A stretch of DNA of 64,000 nucleotides from Salegentibacter maritimus (GTDB taxonomy: Bacteria; Bacteroidota; Bacteroidia; Flavobacteriales; Flavobacteriaceae), in the NCBI RefSeq assembly GCF_016236915.1, contig NZ_JAEHOK010000008.1:1-64000 (forward strand). The letters are read 5' to 3'. Position 1 is the stretch's first letter. The number at the start of each line of letters is the position of its first letter. This document shows positions 37,196-45,672 of this stretch, piece by piece. The translations under genes and the position numbers were made by a program. Below the pieces are notes generated by a model. The model was given only the letters and a program-made list of their open reading frames with translations, made no database searches and had not been told where the DNA came from.

Positions 37196-38539
37196 ATGAA
37201 TAAAGAAACATATCTTAAAGCATATTTAAGTACCTTTCCAAAAAATTCTATGAAGCATTTTTTTAATCGCATTTATATCATCCTTTTCAACCTGCAAAGC
37301 AAAATTGCATTTTACCCCAGTGTATTTGCTATTCTAGGTTTTTTATTCGCTTTTATACTCATCTATATCGAAAATAAAGGCATTTCAAAATACCTGATAG
37401 AACATATCCCAATGCTGGTAGTAAATAATGGAAATACAGCATTAAGTATATTAACCGCTTGTATTACCGGACTTATTTCTATGATGGTTTTTAGCTTTTC
37501 TATGGTAATGGTTTTACTAAACCAGGCCTCCAGTAATTATTCGCCCAGACTACTACCCGGACTTATCTCTGATAAAAATCACCAAATTATCCTGGGGATC
37601 TACCTGGCTACAATACTCTATTGTATTTTTGTGGCCGTTTCAATTCAGCCCGAAGGAGATTCACATCAAATACCAGGTTTTTCAGTATTGGTAGGAATTA
37701 TTTTTACTGTTATTTGTATAGGATCTTTTATCTATTTTATTCACAATATTTCGCAAAGTATTCAAATTAACAATATCCTGGATCGCATTTTTCGTCAGGC
37801 TAAGAGCCGATTAAATTTGTTAGTGAAGAATGAAAAAAAAGAAGTTCAGGATTTTCCAGAAACCAAGAACTGGCACGAGTATCATTCACAGGAAAGCGGA
37901 TATTTTCAAAATTTATCTTCAAAAAACCTCCTGGATATTTGCAAGGAAAAAGAAACTCAAATTGAAATCTTACCCGTAAAAGGAATTTTTATTTTAAACG
38001 GAATCCCCCTTTTTAAATCAAAAAAAGAGTTAGACGAAGAAACCGTAAAAAAAGTACTGTCTAATTTTAGCCTTGCACGCGGCGAGTTGGTTAGTACAAA
38101 CTACGTTTTGGCATTTAAACAAATTACCGAAGTTATAGTAAAAGCTATGTCGCCGGGCATTAACGATCCCGGAACCGCCTTAAACGCCATAGACTATTTA
38201 ACCGAGCTACTTGCGTTAAGAATGCAAAAGAAAGATACCGAATTTTTAAAAACTGAAGACCAGGTGCTAATAAAGATGCGAAGTGTAGATTTCAAAGAAT
38301 TATTATACCAGGTTCTGGCTCCCATAAGAGCGTATTGCAAACATGATATTATTATCGTACAAAAAGTGGGGATGCTCTTTTATTACCTGAAAAATCAAAA
38401 AGCTATTCATAAAGACTATTATAAAATAATTGATAATGAGGCTAAAAATTTTCTTACAGACGCCAAATCAACAATAGAGAACAAAGCCGATATAGCTAAA
38501 ATTACTGCCATTGAAAACCAATTAAACCTGAAAAACTAA
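37196..38539 (+). CDS. DUF2254 membrane protein
   Basis: 447 residues of the DUF2254 family, function unknown. Four membrane helices lie at about 39-59, 82-108, 130-148 and 157-184. The family's typical motif VVNNGNTALSILTACITGLISMMVFSFSMVMVLLNQASSNYSPRLLPGLI spans 75-124. The hydrophilic C-terminal half includes the conserved ALSPGINDPGTA-type motif (MSPGINDPGTALNAIDYL) at 321-338, near-invariant in the family. A downstream ATG at 37250 would remove 18 residues. Followed at 33 bp by a DUF1456 gene. Confidence 0.85.
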   Translation: MNKETYLKAYLSTFPKNSMKHFFNRIYIILFNLQSKIAFYPSVFAILGFLFAFILIYIENKGISKYLIEHIPMLVVNNGNTALSILTACITGLISMMVFSFSMVMVLLNQASSNYSPRLLPGLISDKNHQIILGIYLATILYCIFVAVSIQPEGDSHQIPGFSVLVGIIFTVICIGSFIYFIHNISQSIQINNILDRIFRQAKSRLNLLVKNEKKEVQDFPETKNWHEYHSQESGYFQNLSSKNLLDICKEKETQIEILPVKGIFILNGIPLFKSKKELDEETVKKVLSNFSLARGELVSTNYVLAFKQITEVIVKAMSPGINDPGTALNAIDYLTELLALRMQKKDTEFLKTEDQVLIKMRSVDFKELLYQVLAPIRAYCKHDIIIVQKVGMLFYYLKNQKAIHKDYYKIIDNEAKNFLTDAKSTIENKADIAKITAIENQLNLKN

Positions 38540-38572
38540 AAACTAAACCTGGGAAAAAACTATTTTTGCACT

Positions 38573-38830
38573 ATGGGATTAACAAACAACGATATTTTTA
38601 AAAAATTACGGGTCGCTCACAAATTAAGAGACGACGATATTGTAAAAATTTGTGCTTTGGTAGATTTTAAAGTTACCAAAAGTGAATTGGGTGCAATTTT
38701 TAGAGCCGAAGACCACCCAAAATATGTAGAATGTGGCGATCAATTTCTTCGGAATTTCCTTAACGGACTCATAATTCACCTTCGTGGTCCAATGCCTCCA
38801 AAGAAGAAAAAGAAACCAGAGAAAGAATAG
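38573..38830 (+). CDS. DUF1456 family protein, single repeat
   Basis: 85 residues matching one repeat of the DUF1456 family (E. coli YehS, about 156 residues, has two). It most resembles the second half: LTNNDIFKKLRVAHKLRDDDIVKI and RAEDHPKYVECGDQFLRNFLNGL match the second repeat's hallmark CGDQFLR. A Lys-rich tail (PPKKKKKPEKE) follows. Function unknown; Escherichia YehS is suspected to bind nucleic acids. It is probably cotranscribed with DUF2254 (33-bp gap) and is followed by a strong terminator. A single-repeat protein may work as a homodimer. Confidence 0.78.
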   Translation: MGLTNNDIFKKLRVAHKLRDDDIVKICALVDFKVTKSELGAIFRAEDHPKYVECGDQFLRNFLNGLIIHLRGPMPPKKKKKPEKE

Positions 38831-38833
38831 TAT

Positions 38834-38873
38834 AAAAAAGCCTCACAGATTTAAAAAACTGTGAGGCTTTTAT
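38834..38873. terminator. Bidirectional terminator
   Basis: Stem AAAGCCTCACAG/CTGTGAGGCTTT (38837-38848, 38859-38870) with a 10-nt loop and T4 tail. It lies between the convergent DUF1456 and ettA genes. Confidence 0.8.
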
Positions 38874-38888
38874 TTATAAATCAAATTA

Positions 38889-38960
38889 ACGTCATTCTGA
38901 ACTTGTTTCAGGATCAAAGTTATTGTTAATAAGCATTTTAAACCTTAAAATAAACTCAGG
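38889..38960. repeat. Candidate dispersed intergenic repeat
   Basis: Starts with GTCATTCTGAACTTGTTTCA (38891-38910) and continues to GGATC; ends with AATAAACTCAGGGTGAA (38949-38965). The two ends form imperfect inverted repeats. I recognise this from many flavobacterial intergenic regions, where it occurs in multiple copies. Only one copy is in this window, so this is from memory. Confidence 0.4.
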
Positions 38961-38971
38961 GTGAAATTGGC

Positions 38972-40663
38972 TTATCTCACCAATTTCTTATATTTAATAC
39001 GTTTCGGCATAATATCGCCACCTAAACGTTTTTTCTTATTCTCCTCATAATCAGAGAAACTTCCTTCAAAGAAATAAACCTGAGAGTCTCCTTCAAAGGC
39101 TAAAATATGTGTACAAATTCTATCCAGGAACCAACGGTCGTGAGATATAACTACTGCACATCCGGCAAAATTCTCTAAACCTTCTTCCAGTGCCCTAAGG
39201 GTATTCACATCTAAATCGTTGGTAGGCTCATCAAGCAGTAACACGTTACCTTCTTCTTTAAGCGTCATCGCTAAATGAAGTCGGTTGCGTTCTCCACCAG
39301 AAAGCATATTTACTTTCTTATTTTGTTCGCTTCCGCTAAAGTTAAATCGGCTCAAATAAGCTCTTGAGTTTACCTGGCGGCCACCCATCATAACTAATTC
39401 CTGCTCGTCGCTAAAGTTTTGCCAAATAGTTTTTTCAGGATCAATGTTAGAATGTGCCTGGTCTACATAAGCGATTTTTGCAGTCTCACCAACTTCAAAA
39501 CTTCCTTTATCTGGCTGCTCTTCTCCCATAATCATTTTAAAAATTGTGGTTTTACCGGCACCGTTAGGACCGATAACCCCTACAATTCCAGCCTGCGGAA
39601 GTTTAAAATTTAAATCTTCATATAGCAATTTATCACCAAAAGCTTTACTCACGCCATTGGCTTCAATCACATTGGTGCCCAGTCTTGGACCATTTGGAAT
39701 ATAAATTTCCAGCTGTTCGTCCATTTGCTTTTGATCCTGGCTCAATAGCTTATCGTAATTTTTAAGCCTGGCTTTTTGCTTGCTTTGGCGACCTTTAGGG
39801 TTCATTTTTGCCCACTCCAACTCACGTTCAAGCGTTTTTTGACGTTTGCTGGCTTGCTTTTGTTCCTGTGCCATTCGTTTAGACTTCTGGTCTAGCCAGG
39901 ACGAGTAATTTCCTTTCCACGGAATACCTTCACCCCTATCTAACTCTAAAATCCAACCGGCAACGTTATCAAGGAAATAACGGTCGTGCGTTACAGCAAT
40001 CACGGTTCCTTTGTACTGGGCTAAATGATGTTCTAACCAATGTACAGATTCGGCATCAAGGTGGTTTGTAGGCTCATCAAGCAGTAAAATATCCGGTTCC
40101 TGCAGCAATAACCTACACAGGGCTACACGTCTTCTTTCTCCCCCAGAAAGCACCGCAATTTTTTTATCGGCCTCGGGTGTGCGAAGTGCATCCATCGCAA
40201 TTTCCAGCTTAGTATCCAGCTCCCAGGCATTAGAAGAATCAATTTTATCCTGAAGTGCCGCCTGCTTATCCATAAGTTTCTGCATTTTTTCAGCATCCTC
40301 ATATACTTCAGGCAAACCAAACTGGTCGTTTATTTTATTATATTCATCCAGAATAGCAACCGTTTCGGCCACACCTTCTTTTACTACTTCAAGAACTGTT
40401 TTATCTTCATCTAATTTTGGTTCCTGTTCCAGGTAACCAACAGAATATCCGGGAGAAAAAACCACATCGCCCTGGTAATTTTTATCCTCGCCTGCTATAA
40501 TTCTAAGCAAAGTAGATTTACCGGAACCGTTTAAACCTAAAATTCCAATTTTTGCACCATAGAAAAAACTAAGGTATATATTTTTCAAAACAGGAGTATT
40601 CGCATTTTTAAAAGTTTTGGTTACCCCAGACATTGAAAAAATCACTTTTTTATCATCTGCCAT
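38972..40663 (-). CDS. ettA: Energy-dependent translational throttle protein EttA (ABC-F)
   Basis: 563-residue ABC-F ATPase with two nucleotide-binding domains and no membrane segments. First Walker A GLNGSGKST (43-51), signature LSGGERRRVALC, Walker B LLLDEPTN. Second Walker A GPNGAGKTT, signature LSGGERNRLHLAM. The EttA-specific arm (long insert in NBD1, VAETVAILDEYNKINDQF onward, about 90-145) and the P-site tRNA-interaction motif region linker with RQSKQKARLKNYDKL are present. It gates translation elongation according to ATP/ADP. Converges on DUF1456 with a terminator and a repeat between. Confidence 0.93.
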   Translation of the reverse strand: MADDKKVIFSMSGVTKTFKNANTPVLKNIYLSFFYGAKIGILGLNGSGKSTLLRIIAGEDKNYQGDVVFSPGYSVGYLEQEPKLDEDKTVLEVVKEGVAETVAILDEYNKINDQFGLPEVYEDAEKMQKLMDKQAALQDKIDSSNAWELDTKLEIAMDALRTPEADKKIAVLSGGERRRVALCRLLLQEPDILLLDEPTNHLDAESVHWLEHHLAQYKGTVIAVTHDRYFLDNVAGWILELDRGEGIPWKGNYSSWLDQKSKRMAQEQKQASKRQKTLERELEWAKMNPKGRQSKQKARLKNYDKLLSQDQKQMDEQLEIYIPNGPRLGTNVIEANGVSKAFGDKLLYEDLNFKLPQAGIVGVIGPNGAGKTTIFKMIMGEEQPDKGSFEVGETAKIAYVDQAHSNIDPEKTIWQNFSDEQELVMMGGRQVNSRAYLSRFNFSGSEQNKKVNMLSGGERNRLHLAMTLKEEGNVLLLDEPTNDLDVNTLRALEEGLENFAGCAVVISHDRWFLDRICTHILAFEGDSQVYFFEGSFSDYEENKKKRLGGDIMPKRIKYKKLVR

Positions 40664-40724
40664 ATACTATTTTTTTAATCTGTTTAAGTTTGCAAATATC
40701 TAAAATAAAACTCACACCACCCCA

Positions 40725-41192
40725 CTATTTATAAAGTCCCAGTAGACGTAAAATAATGAGCATTTGGCCCGTGTGATAGGCCGTATGTTCTATAACCAGA
40801 AGCACCTCCCGAAACAAGCTATGCTCTTCAGAATTAATAACCGGATTATTAAGCTCGTTTTTGGGATCTAGCAGGAATTTTTCCAGCAACACCCTATTAT
40901 TAAAATATTCCTTCTTGAGGTTATCCCAGGCTTCCATGCTTTCAGGCGCCAACCGTTCAGGCCAATAATCATCGGGCCAATTAGGAGCTTTGTACTCACT
41001 TGAAATAGCATAATCTACGATGTCTTTTTGGGCAAAAACCACATGGTAAAAAAGTTCATAGAATGAATATGGTAATTGATAGGGACGCTCCCCCAGTTTC
41101 TCAAAAGGAATTTTATCTATAAAACTCTCTAAAGAAGCAAAAGCTTCTCCACCTTTTAAATGCTTAAGCAGTTGATCTTTTGCAGCACTCAT
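40725..41192 (-). CDS. DinB/YfiT-like four-helix metal-binding protein
   Basis: 155 residues, DinB-like superfamily. The fold's three metal-ligand histidines can be seen as His50 (FYHVVFAQKDI) and the pair in VIEHTAYHTGQMLII near the C-terminus, the standard pattern. Members include damage-inducible proteins and bacillithiol or mycothiol S-transferases. In Bacteroidota, which use bacillithiol in some lineages, a thiol-transferase role is possible but not shown. Transcribed with, or just after, the small CAL67264-type gene (16 bp upstream). Confidence 0.8.
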   Translation of the reverse strand: MSAAKDQLLKHLKGGEAFASLESFIDKIPFEKLGERPYQLPYSFYELFYHVVFAQKDIVDYAISSEYKAPNWPDDYWPERLAPESMEAWDNLKKEYFNNRVLLEKFLLDPKNELNNPVINSEEHSLFREVLLVIEHTAYHTGQMLIILRLLGLYK

Positions 41193-41208
41193 AGCTTATA
41201 ATTTCAAC

Positions 41209-41388
41209 TTAAATCCTGCCTTTTAGAGCATTAAAAGCCCAGGAAATTGCAAAAAAACCAATTCCCACCACCGAGAATCCAATAGCATAATCCCTATATT
41301 TAAGTACGCCTAATAAAATAATTGCGGCTCCAATTAAAAACAAAGCAAAAGATGCCCAGGCGAAGATGGTATTTTTATTCATTCCCAT
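41209..41388 (-). CDS. Small CAL67264-type membrane protein
   Basis: 59 residues beginning at the ATG at 41388 (or 57 from 41382). Two hydrophobic helices, ASFALFLIGAAIILLGVL and YAIGFSVVGIGFFAISWAF, with a charged turn (KYRD) between and a short NALKGRI tail: matching the 'CAL67264 family membrane protein' named after a Gramella locus. The family is restricted to Flavobacteriia and has no known function. The frame stays open upstream to a TTG at 41529, but that part is not conserved-looking and I leave it out. Confidence 0.7.
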   Translation of the reverse strand: MGMNKNTIFAWASFALFLIGAAIILLGVLKYRDYAIGFSVVGIGFFAISWAFNALKGRI

Positions 41389-41567
41389 AATAAAAGGTTT
41401 TGTACAAATATCGAACATTTTAGCCTCAAAATCCACTTTAAGAATAAAGCCTATTTTGTATTTTAGCCAAAAGAGAACGAAGTTTTCGCTTTTTACTGAA
41501 AAATTGATAAAAATTTTAGCAGTATTCAAGTTTATTTAATAACAATAAAGCTCGAAACTTACAATAT

Positions 41568-43196
41568 ATGAATATGAAATTCAATAAGAATGAAGATCAT
41601 AACAAACTTTTGGTTTCTTCATTAAATCATAAACTTAAACGCGTAAAGCTGGGAGGAGGTGAAAAACGTATTGAAAAACACCACGCCAAGGGGAAAATGA
41701 CAGCCCGTGAACGTATTGATTTTTTACTGGACGATAAATCGAAGGCTATAGAAATTGGTGCATTTGCCGGTGAAGGTATGTACAAAGAACACGGTGGCTG
41801 TCCTTCAGGAGGCGTAGTGGTAAAGATTGGCTATGTATCGGGGAAGCAATGTATTGTAGTCGCTAATGATGCTACTGTAAAAGCAGGTGCCTGGTTCCCT
41901 ATTACCGGAAAGAAAAACCTGAGAGCCCAGGAAATAGCCATTGAAAATAAACTCCCCATCATTTACCTGGTAGATAGCGCCGGGGTTTACCTTCCCATGC
42001 AAGACGAAATTTTCCCTGATAAGGAACACTTCGGAAGGATTTTTAGAAATAATGCAGTAATGAGCAGTATGGGAATCACTCAAATTGCAGCCGTAATGGG
42101 AAGTTGTGTTGCCGGAGGTGCTTACCTTCCTATTATGAGCGATGAAGCCCTTATTGTAGAAAAAACCGGAAGTATTTTCCTTGCCGGAAGTTACCTTGTA
42201 AAAGCTGCCATTGGAGAATCTATAGACAATGAAACCCTGGGAGGAGCCACGACACATAGTGAAATTAGCGGCGTTACAGATTATAAAGCTACAGACGATA
42301 AGGATGCTCTTACCCGCATAAAAAACATCATGGATAAAATGGGCAATTTTGATAAAGCCGGATTTAACCATAAAAAAGCCGCAGCACCCAAAGAGAAGCA
42401 AGAAGAAATCTATGGAATTTTGCCTAAAAAGCGAAGCGATCAATACGATGTTAGGGAAATTATCTCCCGACTGGTAGACGGTTCTGAATTTGAGGAATAT
42501 AAAGAAGGATATGGGCAAACTATTATTACCGGTTACGCCCGTATAGATGGTTGGGCCGTTGGTATAGTCGCCAATCAGCGTAAAATTGTAAAGACCAAAA
42601 AAGGAGAAATGCAGTTTGGTGGAGTGATTTATTCCGATTCTGCCGATAAGGCCACCCGTTTTATTGCAAACTGCAACCAGAAAAAAATTCCATTGGTTTT
42701 CCTTCAGGATGTAACCGGTTTTATGGTAGGCAGTAAAAGTGAGCACGGCGGAATTATTAAAGATGGGGCCAAAATGGTAAATGCGGTTAGTAATTCGGTA
42801 GTACCAAAATTCACTATTATTATGGGCAATTCTTACGGTGCAGGAAATTATGCGATGTGTGGAAAAGCTTACGATCCTAGACTTATCGTAGCCTGGCCCA
42901 GTGCCGAGCTTGCTGTAATGGGCGGCACACAAGCAGCAAAGGTTTTAGCACAAATTGAAACCGCTGCCATGGAGAAAAAAGGCGAAAAAGTTGATGAGGA
43001 AAAGGAAAAAGAAGTTTTTGATGCGATAAAATCACGTTACGACGAACAAACTTCTCCTTACTATGCAGCCGCAAGACTATGGACAGACGCTGTAATAGAT
43101 CCTTTAGACACCAGAAAATGGATCTCTATGGGGATTGAAGCCGCCAACCATGCGCCTATTGAAAAGGATTTTAACTTAGGAGTGATACAAACATGA
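41568..43196 (+). CDS. Acyl-CoA carboxylase beta subunit (methylcrotonoyl-CoA-type)
   Basis: 542-residue carboxyltransferase subunit, crotonase-type fold in two halves. Typical beta-subunit features: KMTARERIDFLLD, VVANDATVKAGAWFPITGKKNLRAQEIA, LPIIYLVDSAGVYLPMQDEIFPDKEHFGRIF, MGSCVAGGAYLPIMSDE and the CT-domain QFGGVIYSDSADKATRFI, FLQDVTGFMVGSKSE. The pattern resembles methylcrotonoyl-CoA carboxylase more than propionyl-CoA carboxylase (PccB). It carboxylates an acyl-CoA in leucine degradation or related pathways with a biotin-carrying alpha subunit. No alpha subunit is nearby, so it must be encoded elsewhere. Starts ATG at 41568 (M3 at 41574 possible). Confidence 0.88.
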   Translation: MNMKFNKNEDHNKLLVSSLNHKLKRVKLGGGEKRIEKHHAKGKMTARERIDFLLDDKSKAIEIGAFAGEGMYKEHGGCPSGGVVVKIGYVSGKQCIVVANDATVKAGAWFPITGKKNLRAQEIAIENKLPIIYLVDSAGVYLPMQDEIFPDKEHFGRIFRNNAVMSSMGITQIAAVMGSCVAGGAYLPIMSDEALIVEKTGSIFLAGSYLVKAAIGESIDNETLGGATTHSEISGVTDYKATDDKDALTRIKNIMDKMGNFDKAGFNHKKAAAPKEKQEEIYGILPKKRSDQYDVREIISRLVDGSEFEEYKEGYGQTIITGYARIDGWAVGIVANQRKIVKTKKGEMQFGGVIYSDSADKATRFIANCNQKKIPLVFLQDVTGFMVGSKSEHGGIIKDGAKMVNAVSNSVVPKFTIIMGNSYGAGNYAMCGKAYDPRLIVAWPSAELAVMGGTQAAKVLAQIETAAMEKKGEKVDEEKEKEVFDAIKSRYDEQTSPYYAAARLWTDAVIDPLDTRKWISMGIEAANHAPIEKDFNLGVIQT

Positions 43197-43203
43197 AATT
43201 ACA

Positions 43204-43252
43204 AGCCCCCTGCCCTCCCGAAGTGAATTCAGGACAGGCTCCAAAGGGGGAA
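43204..43252. repeat. Candidate dispersed repeat, imperfect hairpin
   Basis: Outer CCCCC (43206-43210) and GGGGG (43246-43250), with inner arms CCTGCCCT/AGGACAGG (43209-43216, 43231-43238; one mismatch). This G+C-rich stretch stands out in an A/T-rich gap. I associate such elements with repeats in Bacteroidota, but only one copy is seen here. Confidence 0.35.
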
Positions 43253-43406
43253 TATATTTCTGGAATGCTTCTGAAAAGTAAGAGATAAAAAAACTTCTAA
43301 TTATTGAAGAGTTAAAGAGGAATTCAAATTTTAATCATTCAAAAATCAGATTTCGAATTTACACAGATTAGTTCCTTTTTTTATTTCAAATCATAATAAA
43401 CAAATA

Positions 43407-45041
43407 ATGAAACCAAGCCTATTAACTTTTATACTTTTAATACTTACACTCAATTTAAGTGCCCAGGTTTTAAGCAACAAAGACGGTAAATATACCGAAG
43501 CCGATTCCTTAAGGGGCTCTTTAAGGCCTGAACGCGCTTTTGATGTTCAGAAATACCATTTAAAGCTTAAAGTAGAACCCGAAAAACAATTTATTTCGGG
43601 CTCAAACACCATTAGCTTTATTGCTGAAGAAAATCTTTCTAGCATTCAAATAGATCTTTTTGAGAACATGGACGTAGATTCTATTCTTCAAAACAATAAA
43701 GCCTTAGATTTTAAACGTAAACATAATGCGGTTTTTATCGAATTAGATGAATTGGTAGAAGCAGATGAACAGGGCGAAATTCAGTTCTATTATTCCGGAA
43801 AGCCTATTGTGGCAAAAAATGCACCCTGGGATGGTGGTTTTGTATGGGACAAAGATAAAAATGGCAATCCCTGGATTGGCGTAGCCGTGCAGGGAACCGG
43901 GGCAAGCCTTTGGTATCCAAATAAAGATCATCAAAGTGACGAACCAGAGGAAGTGCAACTGGATATAGCCGTTCCAAACGGACTAATGAATGTTTCTAAC
44001 GGTCAATTTTTAGGCGAAAAAGATTTGGATAACGGCTTTACCGAATGGAGCTGGAAAACCGTAAACCCTATTAATAACTACAACGTGATGATTAACATCG
44101 CAAATTACGAGCATTTTTCAGATTCCTACGGAGATCTAGATTTAGACTATTACGTGTTACCCTACAACCTGGAAAAAGCTAAAAAGCAATTTAAAGAGGT
44201 AAAACCCATGATGGATTGCTTCTACGAAAAATTTGGTGAATATCCTTTTGTGGAAGATGGTTTTAAGCTAATAGAAACCCCTTACCTGGGTATGGAACAC
44301 CAAAGTGCTGTGGCCTACGGAAATGAATATAAAATGGGCTACAAAGGCAATGATCTTTCGGGGACCGGGATTGGTCTAAAATGGGATTTTATTATTATTC
44401 ACGAATCGGGTCACGAATGGTATGGCAACAGTATTACCGCTAGAGATATTGCCGATATGTGGATTCATGAAGGCTTCACTTCTTATTCTGAAGCAGTGTA
44501 TATAGAGTGCCGTTGGGGTAAAAAAGAAGCGCAGGAATACCTTAAAGGCACCCGCAGCGGACTTGGGAATACCTCAAAAATTATTGGCGATTACGGCGTA
44601 AATAGCGAAGGCTCCGGAGACATGTATTTTAAAGGAGCTAATTTGCTAAATACCATTCGTAGTATTTATGATAACGATGAATTATGGTGGAAGACCTTAA
44701 AGGATTATACTGAAACCTATAAGCATCAAATTATTGATACCCGAACTACCGAAAATTTCTTTAATGAAGCAACTGAAGTAGATTTACAACCAATATTTGA
44801 CCAATATCTAAGACATGCTGCCCTACCTAATTTGCAGTTCAGAAAAAAAGATGGGAAAACACAGGTTAAATGGGTGACAGATGTTGAAGGTTTCAAAATG
44901 CCTGTCGATATTTTTATAGATGGAAAAGAAATAAGGATTAATCCTACTAACCAATGGCAAAACATAAAGCAGAATGTTGCGATAGATAAAATAAAAGTAA
45001 ACGAACTGGAATTTTATATTCAAACCAGTTTTAAAAAATAG
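43407..45041 (+). CDS. M1-family zinc aminopeptidase, exported
   Basis: 544 residues with signal peptide (MKPSLLTFILLILTLNLSA). An N-terminal beta-rich domain leads to the gluzincin catalytic domain: zinc motif HESGHEW, His332, Glu333, His336, and the third ligand Glu355 in MWIHEGFTSY; GMEHQSAVAY (about 296) supplies the substrate-binding GxMEN-like motif as GMEHQ, the variant of many Bacteroidota members. The C-terminal part is short, lacking the large alpha-helical cap of the other M1 gene in this window. Probably periplasmic, cleaving N-terminal residues from peptides. Confidence 0.9.
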   Translation: MKPSLLTFILLILTLNLSAQVLSNKDGKYTEADSLRGSLRPERAFDVQKYHLKLKVEPEKQFISGSNTISFIAEENLSSIQIDLFENMDVDSILQNNKALDFKRKHNAVFIELDELVEADEQGEIQFYYSGKPIVAKNAPWDGGFVWDKDKNGNPWIGVAVQGTGASLWYPNKDHQSDEPEEVQLDIAVPNGLMNVSNGQFLGEKDLDNGFTEWSWKTVNPINNYNVMINIANYEHFSDSYGDLDLDYYVLPYNLEKAKKQFKEVKPMMDCFYEKFGEYPFVEDGFKLIETPYLGMEHQSAVAYGNEYKMGYKGNDLSGTGIGLKWDFIIIHESGHEWYGNSITARDIADMWIHEGFTSYSEAVYIECRWGKKEAQEYLKGTRSGLGNTSKIIGDYGVNSEGSGDMYFKGANLLNTIRSIYDNDELWWKTLKDYTETYKHQIIDTRTTENFFNEATEVDLQPIFDQYLRHAALPNLQFRKKDGKTQVKWVTDVEGFKMPVDIFIDGKEIRINPTNQWQNIKQNVAIDKIKVNELEFYIQTSFKK

Positions 45042-45061
45042 AGAAGCTAGAGCCTTATAAT

Positions 45062-45128
45062 ATGGCTGTTTAGGAAGTAATTAAATTCAAAAATTGATAC
45101 TAATTCCTTCTTAATCAGCCATTTTTTT
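45062..45128 (+). terminator. Imperfect-stem terminator after M1 peptidase
   Basis: Outer stem ATGGCTG/CAGCCAT (45062-45068, 45115-45121) with inner AGGAAG/CTTCTT and AATTA/TAATT pairings, followed by T7 (45122-45128). Confidence 0.7.
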
Positions 45129-45218
45129 GTGCCTAAAAATAAAATAATAACAAATAATTATCACAACAAATCATTAATTTTCAGTAACTTAAGTCAATAT
45201 AACTTTAAAGCTAGAGAT

Positions 45219-45641
45219 ATGACAAGCGTAAAATCCCTCAATAAGTGGGCAAATGCGCACACTTATTATTTCATTGATATTTTAAGAATTGCCCTGGGAG
45301 TTTTTCTTTTTATAAAAGGAATCAACTTTATTTCTCAAACAGAAACCCTTATAGCCCTTATAAAGCCTCTTGAAGGTTACGGAGGCACCATGTTTACGGT
45401 GCATTATGTAGCTTTTGCCCATTTAATTGGCGGTGTACTTATAGCGGTTGGCCTACTTACACGTTGGGCCATTATCGTTCAATTACCTATTATTCTTGGT
45501 GCCATTGCCATAAACTTTATAGGTGTTATGCAGCCCGGCAGATTGTTGGAAGCTAGCATCGTACTAATTTTAAGCCTGTTTTTTCTATTTTATGGCTCTG
45601 GTAAGCATTCTATGGACTATTCAATGAAAATGCAGCAATAA
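45219..45641 (+). CDS. DoxX-family membrane protein
   Basis: 140 residues. Four hydrophobic helices at about 19-36, 55-78, 83-103 and 110-129 in the arrangement of DoxX/SURF4-like proteins: FIDILRIALGVFLFIKGINFI, FAHLIGGVLIAVGLLTRWAII. Short hydrophilic tail (GSGKHSMDYSMKMQQ). Function unknown for most family members; some are linked to thiosulfate oxidation or oxidative stress. ATG at 45219 chosen; an upstream in-frame GTG at 45129 adds a hydrophilic stretch overlapping the terminator region, so I reject it. Confidence 0.8.
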   Translation: MTSVKSLNKWANAHTYYFIDILRIALGVFLFIKGINFISQTETLIALIKPLEGYGGTMFTVHYVAFAHLIGGVLIAVGLLTRWAIIVQLPIILGAIAINFIGVMQPGRLLEASIVLILSLFFLFYGSGKHSMDYSMKMQQ

Positions 45642-45672
45642 GAAGATTTTGTTTGGTATTAAATTAGGATAC

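Noticed and set aside
41805-42932. 375-codon open frame antisense to the acyl-CoA carboxylase gene
   Set aside because: No family features, tyrosine/serine/isoleucine-rich composition of a shadow frame, and it lies entirely opposite a clearly conserved gene.
45129-45218. Extended N-terminus of the DoxX protein from a GTG
   Set aside because: It begins directly after the T-run of the preceding terminator and is hydrophilic and unlike the family; the ATG at 45219 is better.
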